53,422 nucleotides of DNA from Oscillospiraceae bacterium. Lineage in GTDB: Bacteria; Bacillota; Clostridia; Oscillospirales; Oscillospiraceae. Positions 42,270 to 50,533 of the stretch are shown one piece after another. The position numbers and the translations under genes are program-made. The DNA lies in NCBI GenBank assembly GCA_022795735.1, contig JAAWHG010000014.1:1-53422 (forward strand), given 5' to 3'. Position 1 is the stretch's first letter. Every line of letters begins with the position of its first letter. The notes under the pieces are model-generated. The model searched no databases and was not told where the DNA came from. It saw only the letters and a program-made list of their open reading frames with translations.

Positions 42270-45200
42270 CGGTATCCTCCTCCCGTAAGCGGGTCCAGAA
42301 TTGCTCCCGCCCGGTCTTTTGCATCGGACGTTCCGGAACCTCCCCCGAGGCCCGGTGGCATACCTGGGCGAAGTCGCACCAGGCGCAGGCCGAATATTCG
42401 CTCCCCCGGACGATGGGGTTGGGGGACACCTCCCCGCCGGCCAGCCCGTCGGCCATGGCCGCCAGGGTCCGCTCGACGTGCCGTTGCAGCAGCGAGAAGT
42501 CCTCCCGGGTGGCCAGGTCGCCGGTCAGAGCGCCCTCCTTGTTCAGGCCAAAAGGCAGATAGACCGGCGAACCGCCGCAGTGCTCCATGGCCTCCAACAC
42601 CTCGCCGTCGGCCAGGAGCAGTCCCTTACGCCGCTGCTCGTCCCGCCGGCGGGCTTCCAGCTCCTCGCCCGGCTTTACCGCGGCGGGCAGGATGGGGCGG
42701 CGGGCCGGTACGTACAGCACCCCGGCGGGACGGAGCTTCCGGCCAAAGACCTTTTCTCCTTTTTCGGCCAGGGTGAAGAGATAAATTAACATTTGCAAGC
42801 CCATGCCGTTGGCAATGTCGGTGTAGTCGAAGGATTTTTTCCCGGTTTTGTAGTCGGCCACCCGGACGTAGGTCTCGCCGTCCTTGGTATAGAAGTCCAC
42901 CCGGTCCACAAAGCCCTGGAGGACCGCCCGGCCCGTTTTTCCCTCAATCTGCACCTCGGGCAGCTCTCCCGCCGATGAAAATTCCAGTTCGAAGCATTCC
43001 GGCTCAAAGTCGGACGCCCGCAGCTCGGCTCCCAGCTCGCGCACCACCTCCATCACCTCACGGCGGCTCCGGCGGAACAGATAGGCGAACCGCGCCGACC
43101 GGGCCAGCATGGCCTCCAACGCCTCGTCGGGGTAGGCGTCCATCTCCTCCTCCGCGATCTGGTCCAGCCGTTCGGGGGTGACGGCGTGAAAGCCGCCCGC
43201 CTCCTTGACCCGGCGGGCGGTGCGCTCCAACACCGCATGGACAAAGGTTCCATAGGCCGGAGCGTCGAAGCTCGCCTCCCTGCGCGGGTCCAGCTTTAAC
43301 CCATAGCGCAGGAAATAGGCGCAGCGGCAGGCGGCATACTGATCGATTTTGGTCGCCGACAGCCGGATTTTGGGCCCGTAGAGGGCACGGACGCCGGCGG
43401 TTCCCAGTCTGCCCGGCCTGTAGTCCGCCCGGGTCCTGAGCGCTTCCGCCCGTCCGGCGAGGGAGGACGGAAGTTCTTCCGTCCGGCCCGCCAAAAACTC
43501 GGCCAGCGGCCCCGCCGCGTAGGTCAGAGCCGCCGGGACCGTCTCATCCTCCCCCGTCTCCGCGTTGGGGAACAGAGCCCGCAGGCGGCGGACCAGATAA
43601 GCGGGCTGCTCGCCGCAGTAGTTGACCGAAAGTAATTCGGCGGGGGCGGTGACCACCTGATGAATCGCAATCAGCTCCCGGTCCAGCTTGTCGCTCTGGC
43701 CGGGGGCCACCGGGAGTCCCAGCTCCATCAATTCCCGGCGCTCCCGCTCGGTCAGCAGTCCCGTTTCACTCTGGCCGGACGGCAGCGTCCCATCCTCCGC
43801 CCCCAGCACCAGCAGGGCGCGGCAGGGAGTGAAGCGCATGGCCTCCGGCCCTCCCACCACGACGCTGTCCAGATTGGCCGGAATGGTGCCCACCGTGTAC
43901 TGGCTCAGCACCGCCGCCACTATGCCCGAAAAATCCTCCCCTGTCCGCACCGTCGGACCTAGGACGCGGTAGAGCTGCTCGAGCGCCTCTACCACCGTCT
44001 CATACATCTGTCCGTATGCCTGCGCCCGCTGAAGCTGGGCCTCATCCTTACAGCGGCGAACCAAGTCTTCCAGGGTTTCGCGGAGGCCAACCGTTTCCAG
44101 GAAGGCGTAGAGGGCGCGTACCTGCCCGGCAGTATCCTTTGCGTCTCGGAGTCCGTCTCGCAAGGCCAGAAGCGGGCCAACGCCAACCACGCGGTACCCG
44201 TTCAGCCGTGCCAGCGTTTCCCGGTCCCGCTCGTCCGGCTTGGCGCGGAGGCCGCCGGGAGGCATATCCCAAACCTCCCCCCAACGTTTTCCCCGGACAC
44301 GCCATGTCCGGGCGTACAGCTCCAGCTCGTCGCTCTCGGTCTGGCGCAAGGGCGAGAGGCCGCATTTCAGAAAGCGAAGGACTTCCTCCAGCTCCATCCC
44401 GCCCCCAGCGGCCTCCAGGGCGGCGAGGAGCATCCCGGCCACCGGGTCGCTGCGGATGGGCTCCGTGCCGGCCCGGTAGAGAGGAATTTGCAGCCGCCCG
44501 AAGACCGACTCCAACACCGGCCCATAGGTCTCGGGCGACGCGCAGCAGATGACTACGTCCCGATACCGCCACCCTCGCTCCAACGTCAGCGCCTGAATCA
44601 GCCCCGCCGCGTCCAGGCATGCGCCGTGGAAGCCGGTCGAGTGGTGCAGCCGGACCGCCGGCGCGTCCCCTGGGAAGGGATTCGGGGCTCCGGTAAACAG
44701 TCTGCGGCGCAGGTGAAGCAGCTCGGGCGGCAGTGGGCCGTCGGGCAGGATCGCGGTCTTGCTGGGCAGTCCATGTCCCTTTGCCAGGCGGCCCAACGCC
44801 TTGACTGTGGAATCGGTCAGGGGAAAACCGCCGCTCCCGTCTCCCAGCAGTCCGGCGGTCAGGGACGCCGCTCCCTCCAACAGGGCGTCCAACACCGCCA
44901 GCTCCTGGCCGGTCAGGTCGGTGAAGCCCAATAGATAGATATCCCGCCCCGCCGCGTATTCCGGGTGCTCCTCCAACTGTCCGGCCAGCAGCGCCAGGCG
45001 GTGGTTGGGGTCCTGCCCCATCGTGGCGCACACCGTCTCGTAGCTTTCCAAAATCAAGGCCAGCTCGGCCAGCTTGACGGCCAACTGTCCCTCGGTTTGT
45101 CCGGCTGTTTTGTGCAGGGCTTCCGCAGTAATCCGGGCGGCGCGAAGTTCCTCGATCATCCGGAGCATACGGAGCAGGAATTCGCTCCGGCGGCGGCTCG

Positions 45201-45516
45201 CGGCGTACAGCTTGAGCTGGGAGCTCACCGCTTCCAGGGCCTGCGCCATGGCGATCAGCCGTCCCCCCTTGTCCAGCGACGGGCGGCTGACGCCGCCGTA
45301 GAGGGAGAACACCCGGCTCGCCAGGCGGGAAAAGCTCAACACCTCGGCGCGGAGGCAAATTCCGTCCCCGCCGGCGGCGCACAATGCCCGCTCCAGCTCA
45401 TGGGACGCCTGTTCTGGGACCAGCAAAAGCTGTCCCTCCGTCTCGTTGCCGCAGATTCGTTCCAGAATGGCCTCCTGGAGCTCCCGCTGTCCGGGACTCA
45501 ATAAAATTTCAAGCAT
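42262..45516 (-). CDS. addB: Helicase-nuclease subunit AddB
   Basis: 1084 residues. The C-terminal nuclease keeps GFVDRVDFYTKDGETYVRVADYKTG, and the iron-sulphur site is suggested by a cysteine in ACRCAYFLRYG (near 730) and CAWCDFAQVC (near 1045). The helicase-like part is the inactive type that recognises Chi. At the very N-terminus, where relatives read GRxGSGKT, this protein reads LLSPGQRELQEAIL, so the Walker A lysine is missing. I chose ATG 45516 (AAGGAG upstream). The longer frame beginning at 45657 would overlap the barstar gene and lacks support. The first 8 bp overlap barstar. Confidence 0.94.
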   Translation of the reverse strand: MLEILLSPGQRELQEAILERICGNETEGQLLLVPEQASHELERALCAAGGDGICLRAEVLSFSRLASRVFSLYGGVSRPSLDKGGRLIAMAQALEAVSSQLKLYAASRRRSEFLLRMLRMIEELRAARITAEALHKTAGQTEGQLAVKLAELALILESYETVCATMGQDPNHRLALLAGQLEEHPEYAAGRDIYLLGFTDLTGQELAVLDALLEGAASLTAGLLGDGSGGFPLTDSTVKALGRLAKGHGLPSKTAILPDGPLPPELLHLRRRLFTGAPNPFPGDAPAVRLHHSTGFHGACLDAAGLIQALTLERGWRYRDVVICCASPETYGPVLESVFGRLQIPLYRAGTEPIRSDPVAGMLLAALEAAGGGMELEEVLRFLKCGLSPLRQTESDELELYARTWRVRGKRWGEVWDMPPGGLRAKPDERDRETLARLNGYRVVGVGPLLALRDGLRDAKDTAGQVRALYAFLETVGLRETLEDLVRRCKDEAQLQRAQAYGQMYETVVEALEQLYRVLGPTVRTGEDFSGIVAAVLSQYTVGTIPANLDSVVVGGPEAMRFTPCRALLVLGAEDGTLPSGQSETGLLTERERRELMELGLPVAPGQSDKLDRELIAIHQVVTAPAELLSVNYCGEQPAYLVRRLRALFPNAETGEDETVPAALTYAAGPLAEFLAGRTEELPSSLAGRAEALRTRADYRPGRLGTAGVRALYGPKIRLSATKIDQYAACRCAYFLRYGLKLDPRREASFDAPAYGTFVHAVLERTARRVKEAGGFHAVTPERLDQIAEEEMDAYPDEALEAMLARSARFAYLFRRSRREVMEVVRELGAELRASDFEPECFELEFSSAGELPEVQIEGKTGRAVLQGFVDRVDFYTKDGETYVRVADYKTGKKSFDYTDIANGMGLQMLIYLFTLAEKGEKVFGRKLRPAGVLYVPARRPILPAAVKPGEELEARRRDEQRRKGLLLADGEVLEAMEHCGGSPVYLPFGLNKEGALTGDLATREDFSLLQRHVERTLAAMADGLAGGEVSPNPIVRGSEYSACAWCDFAQVCHRASGEVPERPMQKTGREQFWTRLREEDTDG

Positions 45517-45808
45517 CCGTCCGCTCTCCTTCCCCGCCTCCGGCGAGGACATAATGGAACCGGTTCCCAGTCCGGGCCGCCTCCTCCAACACGCGGAGGA
45601 CGGTTCGGGCATAGCCGCCGAGGGTCTCTTCCAGAGCTTCCCATCCGTGAACCACAAGAAATATTTCTTCGCCGGGCTCGGTCAGGCAGTCAAAAAGCGC
45701 GTCCAGGTTTTTTCCATACCATTCGGGCAACGCGAGCTGTTCCGCGAGCAGTTCGTGCAGATTCTCCCGTCCGGTCACGGCGCTTCCGTCGATTTCCGCT
45801 CGGATCAT
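45509..45808 (-). CDS. Barstar family ribonuclease inhibitor
   Basis: 99 residues closely resembling barstar, the cytoplasmic protein that blocks barnase. The signature LALPEWYGKNLDALFDCLT contains the two aspartates (36 and 40) that correspond to Asp35 and Asp39 of barstar, which bind the RNase active site. The final dozen residues are a charged extension. It starts 3 bp after the barnase-like gene and its stop overlaps the addB start by 8 bp, so all three are translationally coupled. Its evident role is immunity to the upstream RNase. Confidence 0.92.
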   Translation of the reverse strand: MIRAEIDGSAVTGRENLHELLAEQLALPEWYGKNLDALFDCLTEPGEEIFLVVHGWEALEETLGGYARTVLRVLEEAARTGNRFHYVLAGGGEGERTDA

Positions 45809-45811
45809 CCC

Positions 45812-46447
45812 CTATTCCTCCCCGTAGAGAAGCTCGAAGGTCTCATAGTGATCCTCCGTGTAATAAATCAATCCGTCGTTGGAGAAGACCAGGCGTTTCG
45901 CACCCCGGGAACGTTTGCCTAACGTGTCTATATCACATTCGGTATAGCTTCGTCCCTCTTTTTCCGGCAAACGTCCCTCGTAGTTGCCAAACCGGTTGCC
46001 GCCGATACACTTGCCGGGCGCGTAGGGCTCCAGGTCCCCGCCCGGCCAGCCCAGTTCCTCCGCCTCCCGTTTGGTGATGAAATTGCCGGGCAGATGGCCG
46101 TATTGATGGAGGTAGAGCGCAACCTCCTCCTTGCTGGTATAGCTTCCGTCTTCGGGCAGAAGTTCAGATTCCGGCCCGGGTTCCGGCTCAGATTCTGACT
46201 CGGACTCCGGTTCGACTTCCGCTTCCGGTTTTGCCTCGGGTTCCGCTTCCGGCTCCTCCGGCAACTCCGGTTCGGCTTCAACTTCCGCTTCGGTTTCCGG
46301 TTCTACAGGCAATTCGGCTTCACTGTCCGACGACAGACTGTTCCACACACCGATTACGGTGGTCGAAAACGCCGACTCTCCCAGACCACAGGCCGTCAGA
46401 GTGAACGCCAGGAGCAGCGCGAGGAGTAAAATTCGTTTCCGTTTCAT
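45812..46447 (-). CDS. Lipoprotein-anchored barnase-type ribonuclease
   Basis: 211 residues. A lipoprotein signal (LTAC lipobox, residues 17-20) is followed by a roughly 60-residue acidic linker rich in Glu, Pro and Ser (about 41-100) and then a barnase domain (103-211). The domain follows barnase nearly residue by residue: YGHLPGNFITKREAEELGW, APGKCIGGNRFGNYEGRLP and DHYETF. Catalytic counterparts are Lys126, Glu170, Arg185 and His200 (barnase K27, E73, R87, H102). So it should be an active endoribonuclease held outside the membrane. ATG 46447 has GGAAAAGG before it; the upstream in-frame starts lack a site and would disrupt the signal peptide. Confidence 0.9.
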   Translation of the reverse strand: MKRKRILLLALLLAFTLTACGLGESAFSTTVIGVWNSLSSDSEAELPVEPETEAEVEAEPELPEEPEAEPEAKPEAEVEPESESESEPEPGPESELLPEDGSYTSKEEVALYLHQYGHLPGNFITKREAEELGWPGGDLEPYAPGKCIGGNRFGNYEGRLPEKEGRSYTECDIDTLGKRSRGAKRLVFSNDGLIYYTEDHYETFELLYGEE

Positions 46448-46492
46448 GGCCTTTTCCTTTCGTATTTTCAGTTCTTTTATGACAGAATATAG

Positions 46493-46520
46493 TTTATACT
46501 CCCTCCGGCGGTTTTTGCAA
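46493..46520 (-). promoter_or_regulatory. Promoter of the barnase-barstar-addBA operon
   Basis: Minus strand TTGCAA (46520-46515), 16-bp spacer, TATAAA (46498-46493), about 45 bp before the barnase start codon. No LexA-like site was seen. Confidence 0.55.
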
Positions 46521-46575
46521 GGGCGTTTCCGATTTTTTGGCAAAATTCACAAATTGCCGCCCGAAAGCTTCCAAC

Positions 46576-46604
46576 TTGACAACCGACCCCGCGTCCACTA
46601 CAAT
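46576..46604 (+). promoter_or_regulatory. Promoter of the RNA methyltransferase gene
   Basis: TTGACA (46576-46581), 17-bp spacer, TACAAT (46599-46604), about 22 bp before the start codon, with GGGG in between. Confidence 0.78.
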
Positions 46605-46626
46605 AAAAAGAAAAAGGGGGATTCCG

Positions 46627-47970
46627 ATGCCACCGAAAGGCTTTTGCGCGCGTATGGCCGCCCTGCTGGGCCCCGCGGAATACGATGCCTTTGCCGCGTC
46701 ATGGGAGCGGCCTCGCCTCCCCTCCCTACGCCTCAACCCTCTGAAGGGTTGTCCCCCCGGCCTACGGGAACGTTTCGGCCTGACCCCGGTTCCCTGGACG
46801 GCGGACGGCTTCTATTTTGACCCCGCCGTCCGTCCCGGCCTCTCCCCCTGGCATGACGCGGGGGCATACTACCTCCAGGAGGCCAGCGCCATGGCCCCTG
46901 CCACCCTGCTCGACGTGCGTCCCGGAATGCGAGTACTTGACCTCTGCGCTGCGCCGGGAGGCAAGAGCGCTCAGTTGGCCGCTATGCTGGACGGGCGGGG
47001 CCTCTTGGTCTCCAACGAAATCGACCCCAAACGGGCCGCCGTTCTCTCCCGCAATCTGGAGCGAATGGCCGCCGCCAACGTTCTGGTCCTGAACGAGCAT
47101 CCGGCCAAACTGGCCGAACGTTTCCCCGCCGCCTTTGACCGCGTCCTGGTGGACGCCCCCTGTTCGGGCGAGGGGATGTTTCGCAAGGAAGAGGCCGCCG
47201 TCGCCGGTTGGAGCGAAGAGCAGGTCGCCGCCTGTGCCAGGCGGCAGCGGGAAATCCTGGAATCGGCCGCCGCCATGCTCCGTCCCGGCGGGCGGCTGGT
47301 CTACTCTACCTGCACCTTCGCGCCCGAGGAAAACGAAGGGGTGGTTTCGGTTTTCCTGCTCGCCCACCCCGATTTCTCGGTTGCCGCTGTGGACGCCCCT
47401 TGGTTTTCACCGGGACGTCCCGATTGGGTATCTGGCCCGGCCCCTGGCTTGGAGCGGACCTTCCGTCTCTGGCCCCACAAGTTGGTGGGAGAAGGGCATT
47501 TTGCCGCCGTCCTCCAACGGGCGGGGGACGAACCTCTCTTGGGCTGGGACAGTGGGCGGCCCGCCCCTGAACCGGCAGAGCTGCGTGACTTCCGCGCCGC
47601 CCTCGGCCTTCCCCTGCCTCCGGGACAGATTTTCTCCTTTGGCAAGACCCTCTGGCTGGCCCCCGAAGGTCTCCCGCCGCTGCGGGGGCTGAAGGTCCTT
47701 CGACCCGGCTTGGAATTGGGAGAGGTCCGGAAGGGCCGGTTCGAGCCAGCCCACGCCTGGGCTCTCTGGCTCCGGGACTGCCCGGCCGCCGTCAGCTATC
47801 CCGATGACAGCCCGGAAATCGCCGCTTATTTGTCCGGCGCGCCCATTCCGGGCGAGGCGCGCGGCTGGACCCTTGTTTTGGCGGACGGTCTCAGCCTCGG
47901 CTGGTGCAAGGGCAGCGGCGGAACGCTGAAAAATCACTATCCCAAGGGCCTGCGGCGTGTCATCCGCTGA
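46627..47970 (+). CDS. RsmB/RsmF-type RNA (cytosine-5) methyltransferase
   Basis: 447 residues. The SAM-binding motif is DLCAAPGGKS (105-114); the two catalytic cysteines are Cys179 in APCSGEGMF and Cys229 in STCTF. The domain from about residue 290 on resembles the C-terminal RNA-binding region of RsmF/YebU-like proteins (RlmI-type PUA fold possible). It methylates cytosine-5 of rRNA or tRNA; the exact base is not known. AAGGGGG precedes the chosen ATG. The in-frame start at 46537 would begin upstream of the promoter -10 and is rejected. Confidence 0.93.
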   Translation: MPPKGFCARMAALLGPAEYDAFAASWERPRLPSLRLNPLKGCPPGLRERFGLTPVPWTADGFYFDPAVRPGLSPWHDAGAYYLQEASAMAPATLLDVRPGMRVLDLCAAPGGKSAQLAAMLDGRGLLVSNEIDPKRAAVLSRNLERMAAANVLVLNEHPAKLAERFPAAFDRVLVDAPCSGEGMFRKEEAAVAGWSEEQVAACARRQREILESAAAMLRPGGRLVYSTCTFAPEENEGVVSVFLLAHPDFSVAAVDAPWFSPGRPDWVSGPAPGLERTFRLWPHKLVGEGHFAAVLQRAGDEPLLGWDSGRPAPEPAELRDFRAALGLPLPPGQIFSFGKTLWLAPEGLPPLRGLKVLRPGLELGEVRKGRFEPAHAWALWLRDCPAAVSYPDDSPEIAAYLSGAPIPGEARGWTLVLADGLSLGWCKGSGGTLKNHYPKGLRRVIR

Positions 47971-48014
47971 AGCGCTTGGATTCAAAATTTGCCCAATCGG
48001 GCGGGAGGGACAAG

Positions 48015-48707
48015 ATGTCGAACAAAGTGTTGATCGTCGAAGACGAGCGGGCCATTGTGGAAATTCTGAAATTTAACCTGACCCGCGAGGGCTATGAAAC
48101 CCTGGAAGCTCTGGACGGCGAGACCGGCCTTAAATTGGGACGCGAGGCCGACCCCGACCTGATTTTGCTGGACGTGATGCTTCCCAAGCTGGGCGGCTTT
48201 GAGCTGTGTAAAACTCTCCGCAGCGAGGGCCGCGCCGTCCCCATCATTATGCTGACCGCCCGCGAGGAGGAAAACGACAAGATTTTCGGTCTGGAAGCGG
48301 GCGCGGACGATTATATCACAAAACCCTTCTCCATGCGGGAGCTGCTGGCCCGGGTCAAGGCCAACATCCGCCGCCGCGTTTTGGACGTGGGCGACCTCCC
48401 CGCCCCGGCGGAAGCGTCCGGCGAGCTGGTCCTCAATCCCGACTCCTACGCCGTCTACAAAAACGGCGCCCCGGTGGAACTGACCCAGAAGGAATTTGAT
48501 CTTCTGCGCTTTCTGATGGCCGCCCCCGACAAGGTCTTCTCCCGCGAGGAATTGCTGGAGCAGGTCTGGAAGTACGGTTATTTCGGCGACATGCGCACCG
48601 TTGACGTGACCATCCGCCGCCTGCGCGAAAAGATCGAGGACACCCCCGGCAAGCCTCGATACATCATGACCCGCCGGGGCGTGGGCTACTATTTTTCCCA
48701 GCAATAA
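48015..48707 (+). CDS. OmpR/PhoB-type response regulator
   Basis: 230 residues. The receiver domain has the acidic pair at 9-10, phosphoacceptor Asp53, Thr81 and Lys103. The output is a winged-helix DNA-binding domain (about 130-228: ELTQKEFDLLRFLMAAPDKVFSREELLEQVWKYGYFGDMRTVDVTIRRLREKIED). It is most like PhoP/WalR-type regulators of Firmicutes that govern phosphate or cell-wall genes. Its partner kinase follows 48 bp downstream. GGGAGGGA lies before the ATG at 48015; an upstream in-frame start overlaps the methyltransferase gene and is rejected. Confidence 0.95.
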   Translation: MSNKVLIVEDERAIVEILKFNLTREGYETLEALDGETGLKLGREADPDLILLDVMLPKLGGFELCKTLRSEGRAVPIIMLTAREEENDKIFGLEAGADDYITKPFSMRELLARVKANIRRRVLDVGDLPAPAEASGELVLNPDSYAVYKNGAPVELTQKEFDLLRFLMAAPDKVFSREELLEQVWKYGYFGDMRTVDVTIRRLREKIEDTPGKPRYIMTRRGVGYYFSQQ

Positions 48708-48716
48708 TCCAATCTG

Positions 48717-48732
48717 GCCCCGCAGTCGGGGC
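48717..48732 (+). promoter_or_regulatory. Short GC hairpin between regulator and kinase genes
   Basis: GCCCCG (48717-48722) and CGGGGC (48727-48732) around CAGT, without a T-run. It may lower kinase dose relative to regulator. Confidence 0.4.
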
Positions 48733-48755
48733 GTGGGAAGGGAGGGAAGGCTTCT

Positions 48756-50507
48756 ATGCGGTCACTTCGCACCAAGCTGGTGCTGATTATGATCTTGCTG
48801 ATCCTGGCGCTGATGACGGTAATCGGGTCTTTTCTAATCAACGGCGTTGGCAACTTCTATATCGGCCAGTTCTACAACCAAATGACCCAGACCTTTTCCC
48901 CCGACTTCATCCGCCAGCTCCAGGGCACCGCCGCCGCCGGACCCCGCCGGATGAAAGAACTGCTGATGGCCCAGTCTGATCTTGGCGTGGACATCGCCGT
49001 GCGCAACGTCTATATTCTCGACAGCTCCGGCACAGTCCTCGACGGCTCCAATCAAACCGCCGCCGTCAGCATGACGCCCAACCTCCTGACCGCGCTCAAC
49101 GGCGCGGTGGGCGAAAACAGCTCCATCACCACCTCCTATATGGACCTGGCGGTTCCCATCGCGGGGGAGGATGAGACCTACATCGTCTACGTTCTCGACG
49201 GCAAGGCCACCGTCAACGCCCTGACCTCCGACGTTCTGCGAATTATTCTCCAGTCGCTGGTCATGGGACTGGTTATCTGCATGGTTCTCTCCTTCCTGCT
49301 GGCCCAGATTCTAATCACCCCCATTCGCGCCCTCACCGCCGGTACCCGTCAGGTCGCCGCGGGCGACTTCACCCAAAAGGTGGAGGTCAGCAGCCGGGAC
49401 GAAATCGGCGATCTGACCCGCAACTTCAACTACATGTCCCGCGTCCTCCAGGACACCCTGGGCGAGGCCGAGAACGAGCGCAACAAGCTCTCCACCCTCT
49501 TCCTCCACATGACCGATGGCGTGGTCGCCTTCGACACCGGCGGCGCGCTCATTCATCACAACCCCGCCGCCGTTCAGATGCTCGGCCGAAACCTGGATGG
49601 CGCCTGCCAATTCGACGACATCTTCTCCGCCGTGACCGAGCTGCCCTTCGTTCTTTCCCTGCGGCCCACCGAGTTCGTCGAAGCCGAGCAGTTGGCCGGA
49701 GAGCGGAGCCTCGAGCTGTTTATGGCCCCCTTTTCCTCGGGTGGGACCCGTGGGGGCGCGATTGTCGTCATCCATGACGTGACCGAACAGCGCAAGAGCG
49801 AACAGGCCCGCCGGGAATTCGTCGCCAACGTCTCCCACGAGCTGCGCACCCCGTTGACCAACGTCAAATCCTACGCCGAAACCATTGCCGAGACCACCGA
49901 GGACGGTGACCGCCTCCCCCCTGAGCTGGAACAGCAGTTTCTGGGGGTTATCATCAGCGAGGCCGACCGCATGACTCGTATTGTGCAGGACCTCCTGACC
50001 CTGAGCAAATTCGACTACGGCAAGATGGAGATGAACATCTCTCGGTTCTCCTTTGCCGCCACCGTTCGCAACGTCTGCGAGGCCGAGGCCATCGACGCCA
50101 AAAACCACAGCCACACCCTCACCGTTGACGTACCCGATGAGCTTCCCGAGGTCAACGGCGACAAGGAGCGCATTGAACAGGTCCTTATGAACGTGATTTC
50201 CAACGCCATCAAATATACGCCCGACGGCGGCCATATTACCGTCCGCGCCGGCGTTCGTGACCAATTTGTCTGGGCCAGCGTGGAAGACGACGGTATCGGC
50301 ATCCCGGAAAAAGACCTGCCGCAGCTCTTCGAGCGCTTTTACCGGGTGGACAAGGCCCGCTCCCGCGAGTCGGGCGGCACCGGCCTTGGCCTGTCCATCG
50401 CCCGGGAGATTATGAGCCAGCACAAGGGTGATATTCTCCTGGACTCGGTTTACGGCCAGGGCACCACCGTCACCGTCACCCTCCCCACCGCCGACGGGAA
50501 AGAATAA
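48756..50507 (+). CDS. Sensor histidine kinase (PhoR/WalK-like)
   Basis: 583 residues. One N-terminal transmembrane helix (about 8-30), an extracellular sensor region (to about 160), a second helix (about 167-190), HAMP (190-245), a PAS-like domain (about 250-345), the dimerisation/phosphoacceptor domain with His361 in NVSHELRTPLTN, and the ATPase with the N box NVISNAIKYTPDGG, DDGIGIPEKDLPQLFERFYRVDKARSRESGGTGLGLSIA. This is the classic layout of WalK/PhoR kinases. It acts on the response regulator encoded just upstream. Confidence 0.95.
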   Translation: MRSLRTKLVLIMILLILALMTVIGSFLINGVGNFYIGQFYNQMTQTFSPDFIRQLQGTAAAGPRRMKELLMAQSDLGVDIAVRNVYILDSSGTVLDGSNQTAAVSMTPNLLTALNGAVGENSSITTSYMDLAVPIAGEDETYIVYVLDGKATVNALTSDVLRIILQSLVMGLVICMVLSFLLAQILITPIRALTAGTRQVAAGDFTQKVEVSSRDEIGDLTRNFNYMSRVLQDTLGEAENERNKLSTLFLHMTDGVVAFDTGGALIHHNPAAVQMLGRNLDGACQFDDIFSAVTELPFVLSLRPTEFVEAEQLAGERSLELFMAPFSSGGTRGGAIVVIHDVTEQRKSEQARREFVANVSHELRTPLTNVKSYAETIAETTEDGDRLPPELEQQFLGVIISEADRMTRIVQDLLTLSKFDYGKMEMNISRFSFAATVRNVCEAEAIDAKNHSHTLTVDVPDELPEVNGDKERIEQVLMNVISNAIKYTPDGGHITVRAGVRDQFVWASVEDDGIGIPEKDLPQLFERFYRVDKARSRESGGTGLGLSIAREIMSQHKGDILLDSVYGQGTTVTVTLPTADGKE

Positions 50508-50533
50508 TCTCATCTGAAAAGGAGGCCCGGACT

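Noticed and set aside
45517-45657. Longer AddB with 47 extra N-terminal residues
   Set aside because: The extension overlaps most of the barstar gene, has no ribosome binding site and does not resemble AddB.
46200-46330. Repeat-rich DNA as a possible recombination site
   Set aside because: Explained by the Glu/Pro linker of the barnase lipoprotein.
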